This document shows, piece by piece, positions 62,115 through 64,000 of a stretch of 64,000 nucleotides of DNA. The stretch comes from G963556115 sp963667375 (GTDB lineage: Bacteria; Planctomycetota; SZUA-567), in contig OY763323.1 in NCBI GenBank assembly GCA_963667375.1, positions 310,001 to 374,000 on the forward strand. Reading direction: 5' to 3'. Every line of letters starts with the position of its first letter. Position 1 is the stretch's first letter. The position numbers were made by a program, and so were the translations under genes. The notes beneath the pieces are model-generated. The model saw nothing but the letters and a program-made list of their open reading frames with translations. It was not told where the DNA came from and did not search any database.

Positions 62115-62854
62115 TGTCTACGAGCATGACTGAGTATACCGGCTGTATTCTCGCCGGAGGACTGGGAACACGTCTGCGCAGCTGCGTAAATGACCGTCCG
62201 AAGGTTCTCGCACCAGTTGCAGGAGAGCCTTTTCTCAATTATATCCTTAAACAGTTTGTCAACAGCGGTTTAAGGCGCTGCATCCTCTGCACCGGTCATC
62301 TTGCAGCCATGATAGAAGAAGAATACGGCGATGAATACGCAGGTATGGAACTGGAATACTCTTACGAAGACTCCCCGCTGGGTACCGCAGGAGCCTTGAA
62401 AAATGCCGAACCTTTTTTAGGCGATGGAAAACTAATCGTTGCTAACGGCGACTCTTTCTTTGGAGCAGATCTACCGGAGGCCGCCTTAAATTTTACCAAA
62501 GCGGAATACCCGGCAATGATCGTGCTGAACCATATAGCTAACGCCTCCCGCTACGGCAGAGTGGAACTGAATGCAGAGAATGCTGTAACCAGTTTCAAGG
62601 AAAAGGACGGACTTGACACCCCCGGGCTGATTAATGCCGGAATCTATTTTTTACAGCACAATTTTCTAAAACGTATTCCGGGCAAAATTCAGGTCTCACT
62701 CGAACGTGAAATATTTCCGGAACTGATAGATCAGCATCAACTTGGCGGCTGGAGCACCACCGGCAGCTTTATTGATATCGGAACCCCGGAATCATACGCC
62801 GCCGCCCAGATACTGGCAGCTGCCGAGATAAAACCCCACTTGGACCAGCAATAA
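62114..62854 (+). CDS. hddC: Sugar-1-phosphate nucleotidyltransferase (HddC-like)
   Basis: A 246-residue nucleotidyltransferase. ILAGGLGTRLRSCVNDRPKV binds the NTP, and VANGDSFFGAD has the metal-binding Asp. YSYEDSPLGTAGALKNAEPF and GLINAGIYFL complete the fold. Coupled to hddA, it is most likely D-glycero-alpha-D-manno-heptose 1-phosphate guanylyltransferase, giving GDP-heptose. A related guanylyl- or other transferase for another sugar is possible. It ends the plus-strand block, convergent with the dehydrogenase gene. Confidence 0.82.
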   Translation: MSTSMTEYTGCILAGGLGTRLRSCVNDRPKVLAPVAGEPFLNYILKQFVNSGLRRCILCTGHLAAMIEEEYGDEYAGMELEYSYEDSPLGTAGALKNAEPFLGDGKLIVANGDSFFGADLPEAALNFTKAEYPAMIVLNHIANASRYGRVELNAENAVTSFKEKDGLDTPGLINAGIYFLQHNFLKRIPGKIQVSLEREIFPELIDQHQLGGWSTTGSFIDIGTPESYAAAQILAAAEIKPHLDQQ

Positions 62855-62945
62855 CACAGCTGCTGTAAGCCAAATCAGTTATATGATTAAAGCCCAGACC
62901 CCAGAGAGACACAAGACAGCATCGCCTGAGAGCAACATGACCACC

Positions 62946-64000
62946 TTACGCCTTGATAATTTTAGCTTTAATATCATCGTACCCGGACATGCAATTACGG
63001 GTATCAATAACCAGACTGCTTTCACGTGCCACCAGCTCATAGTCAACACAACTGTGAGCCGTAGATATAACTACCGCATCTGCAGCGGCAAGAGTCTCCC
63101 GATTAAGCACAACTGAGGATAAAGAAAAATCATACTTACGGGTCTTGCCTATCTGCGGCACAAACGGATCATGATAACTCACATTCGCCCCCTGCTCCAG
63201 CAGAAGATCAAGCAGTTTATAGCTCGGACTCTCACGGTCATCATCGACATCAGGCTTATAGGCGATACCCAGCAGCAAAATATTACTATCCTTAACACTC
63301 TTATTAATATCATTGAGCGCGGATTTCACCTTACAGACGACGTACATCGGCATAGAGGTATTAATCTCTCCGGCAAGCTCGATAAAACGCGTATTGATAT
63401 TATATTCTTTCGCCTTCCATGAGAGATAGAATGGATCTATCGGTATACAGTGACCGCCAAGTCCAGGACCGGGGAAAAATGGCATGTAGCCGAAAGGCTT
63501 GGTTGATGCCGCCGCAATCACCTCCCAGATATCAATTCCCATCTTGTCAAATACAACTTTAAGCTCATTGACCAGAGCGATATTTACCGAACGGAAGATA
63601 TTCTCCAGCAGCTTGGTTGCTTCAGCCACATCGGTATTACTTACCGGATAGGTCTTGGAGATAACCATATCATAAAGTGCAGACGCAATCAGCCCGCACT
63701 TACTGCTGTAACCGCCCACAACCTTGGTAATCGTTTTTGTCGAGAAATTCTTATTTCCCGGATCCTCGCGCTCTGGAGAAAAAGCCAGATAAAAATCCTC
63801 ACCGGCTTTCAAGCCGGTCTCTTCAAGAATATCACGCACCAGAACCGAGGTGGTACCGGGATAGGTAGTACTCTCAAGCACAACCAGCTGTCCTGCACGC
63901 AGATAACGGGCAATACTCTTCACAGTGGCGATTATATACTGCATATCAGGTTCATTATGCTGAGTCAACGGCGTCGGGACACAGATGAGGATACAATCCA
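62946..64000 (-). CDS. UDP-N-acetyl-sugar 6-dehydrogenase (WbpA/TviB-like), 5' end beyond window
   Basis: An open frame of at least 351 residues reaching the window edge. At the edge it reads CILICVPTPLTQHNEPDM, which lies at about residue 85 of the family, so the N-terminal Rossmann part is outside. Visible are ESTTYPGTT, the segment FSPERED, VSNTDVAEATKLLENIFRSVNIALVNEL, PFFPGPGLGGHCIPIDPFYL with the catalytic Cys, and GIAYKPDVDDDRESPS. It oxidises the 6-hydroxyl of a UDP-HexNAc to the uronic acid, using NAD twice. The next gene of the same strand lies to the right. Confidence 0.9.
   Translation of the reverse strand, partial: DCILICVPTPLTQHNEPDMQYIIATVKSIARYLRAGQLVVLESTTYPGTTSVLVRDILEETGLKAGEDFYLAFSPEREDPGNKNFSTKTITKVVGGYSSKCGLIASALYDMVISKTYPVSNTDVAEATKLLENIFRSVNIALVNELKVVFDKMGIDIWEVIAAASTKPFGYMPFFPGPGLGGHCIPIDPFYLSWKAKEYNINTRFIELAGEINTSMPMYVVCKVKSALNDINKSVKDSNILLLGIAYKPDVDDDRESPSYKLLDLLLEQGANVSYHDPFVPQIGKTRKYDFSLSSVVLNRETLAAADAVVISTAHSCVDYELVARESSLVIDTRNCMSGYDDIKAKIIKA

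Noticed and set aside
1..64000. CRISPR arrays, insertion sequences, integrases or prophage genes
   Set aside because: I saw no regular direct repeats with spacers, no transposase or integrase motifs and no terminal inverted repeats; the rearrangement scar at 40.7 kb has no mobile-element gene.

Overview
The window (roughly 45 % GC, with AT-rich spacers) comes from a bacterial chromosome with a Gram-negative type of cell surface. It carries a lipoprotein with a Tat-like signal, a pseudaminic-acid pathway, heptose and deoxysugar genes of O-antigen type, a cytosolic hybrid histidine kinase and a class-I-type hydroxylamine reductase (an anaerobic or nitrosative-stress enzyme). I see no phylum marker. 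The mix of sugar ABC uptake with GH127, ROK and AraC regulators, and many radical SAM enzymes in a polysaccharide locus would suit a PVC-group anaerobe such as a Lentisphaerota member, but that is a guess.

Layout. (1) 1-3450, minus strand: a pseudaminic-acid type operon, pseB - pseC - TIM-barrel protein - pseH-like acetyltransferase - the first ten codons of a pseI/neuB gene cut by the left edge. (2) 4058-7093: a GAF/PAS hybrid histidine kinase with its own terminator. (3) 7441-15318: a complete carbohydrate uptake and hydrolysis unit (binding protein, two permeases, GH127 beta-L-arabinofuranosidase, ATPase) with a divergent AraC regulator. (4) 15778-31705: housekeeping and stress genes. These are tRNA-Glu, a glutamine amidotransferase-cobT-ZIP operon, hcp, a small zinc-ribbon membrane protein, an orphan sugar-binding protein, a ROK-cupin-SDR operon, a chemoreceptor, a peptidoglycan amidase and a lipoprotein-like Na/Pi cotransporter with PhoU. 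(5) 31843-64000: a large surface-polysaccharide locus that runs off the right edge.

The polysaccharide locus opens with a promoter, a compact structured RNA and a strong intrinsic terminator before rfbF. Three sugar modules can be read. A CDP-glucose branch has rfbF, rfbG, a 3,5-epimerase-like protein, an NDP-sugar reductase/epimerase and a sugar C-methyltransferase. A two-subunit transketolase sits beside a second epimerase-like cupin. A GDP-heptose branch has hddA, hddC, a GMD-like 4,6-dehydratase and a ColD-like PLP 3-dehydratase with His in place of the Lys. Glycosyltransferases (GT2, GT61, CgeB-like), FkbM and CmcI-type methyltransferases and a Nudix hydrolase accompany them. Six radical SAM proteins are scattered through the locus. 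Two are paralogues with an unusual layout: B12-binding domain, radical SAM domain, zinc ribbon and an unrecognised C-terminal domain. Between 40.5 and 40.94 kb lie decayed 3' ends of an epimerase gene and a GT61 gene, which is evidence of past rearrangement.

The most unusual items are the leader RNA at 31877-31982, whose terminator loop can pair with its own G-rich core; the paralogous radical SAM pair; the histidine-type dehydratase next to GDP-heptose genes; the Ig-like lipoprotein front end on the phosphate transporter with three 11-bp-spaced repeats in its promoter; and the TIM-barrel gene inside the pse operon.
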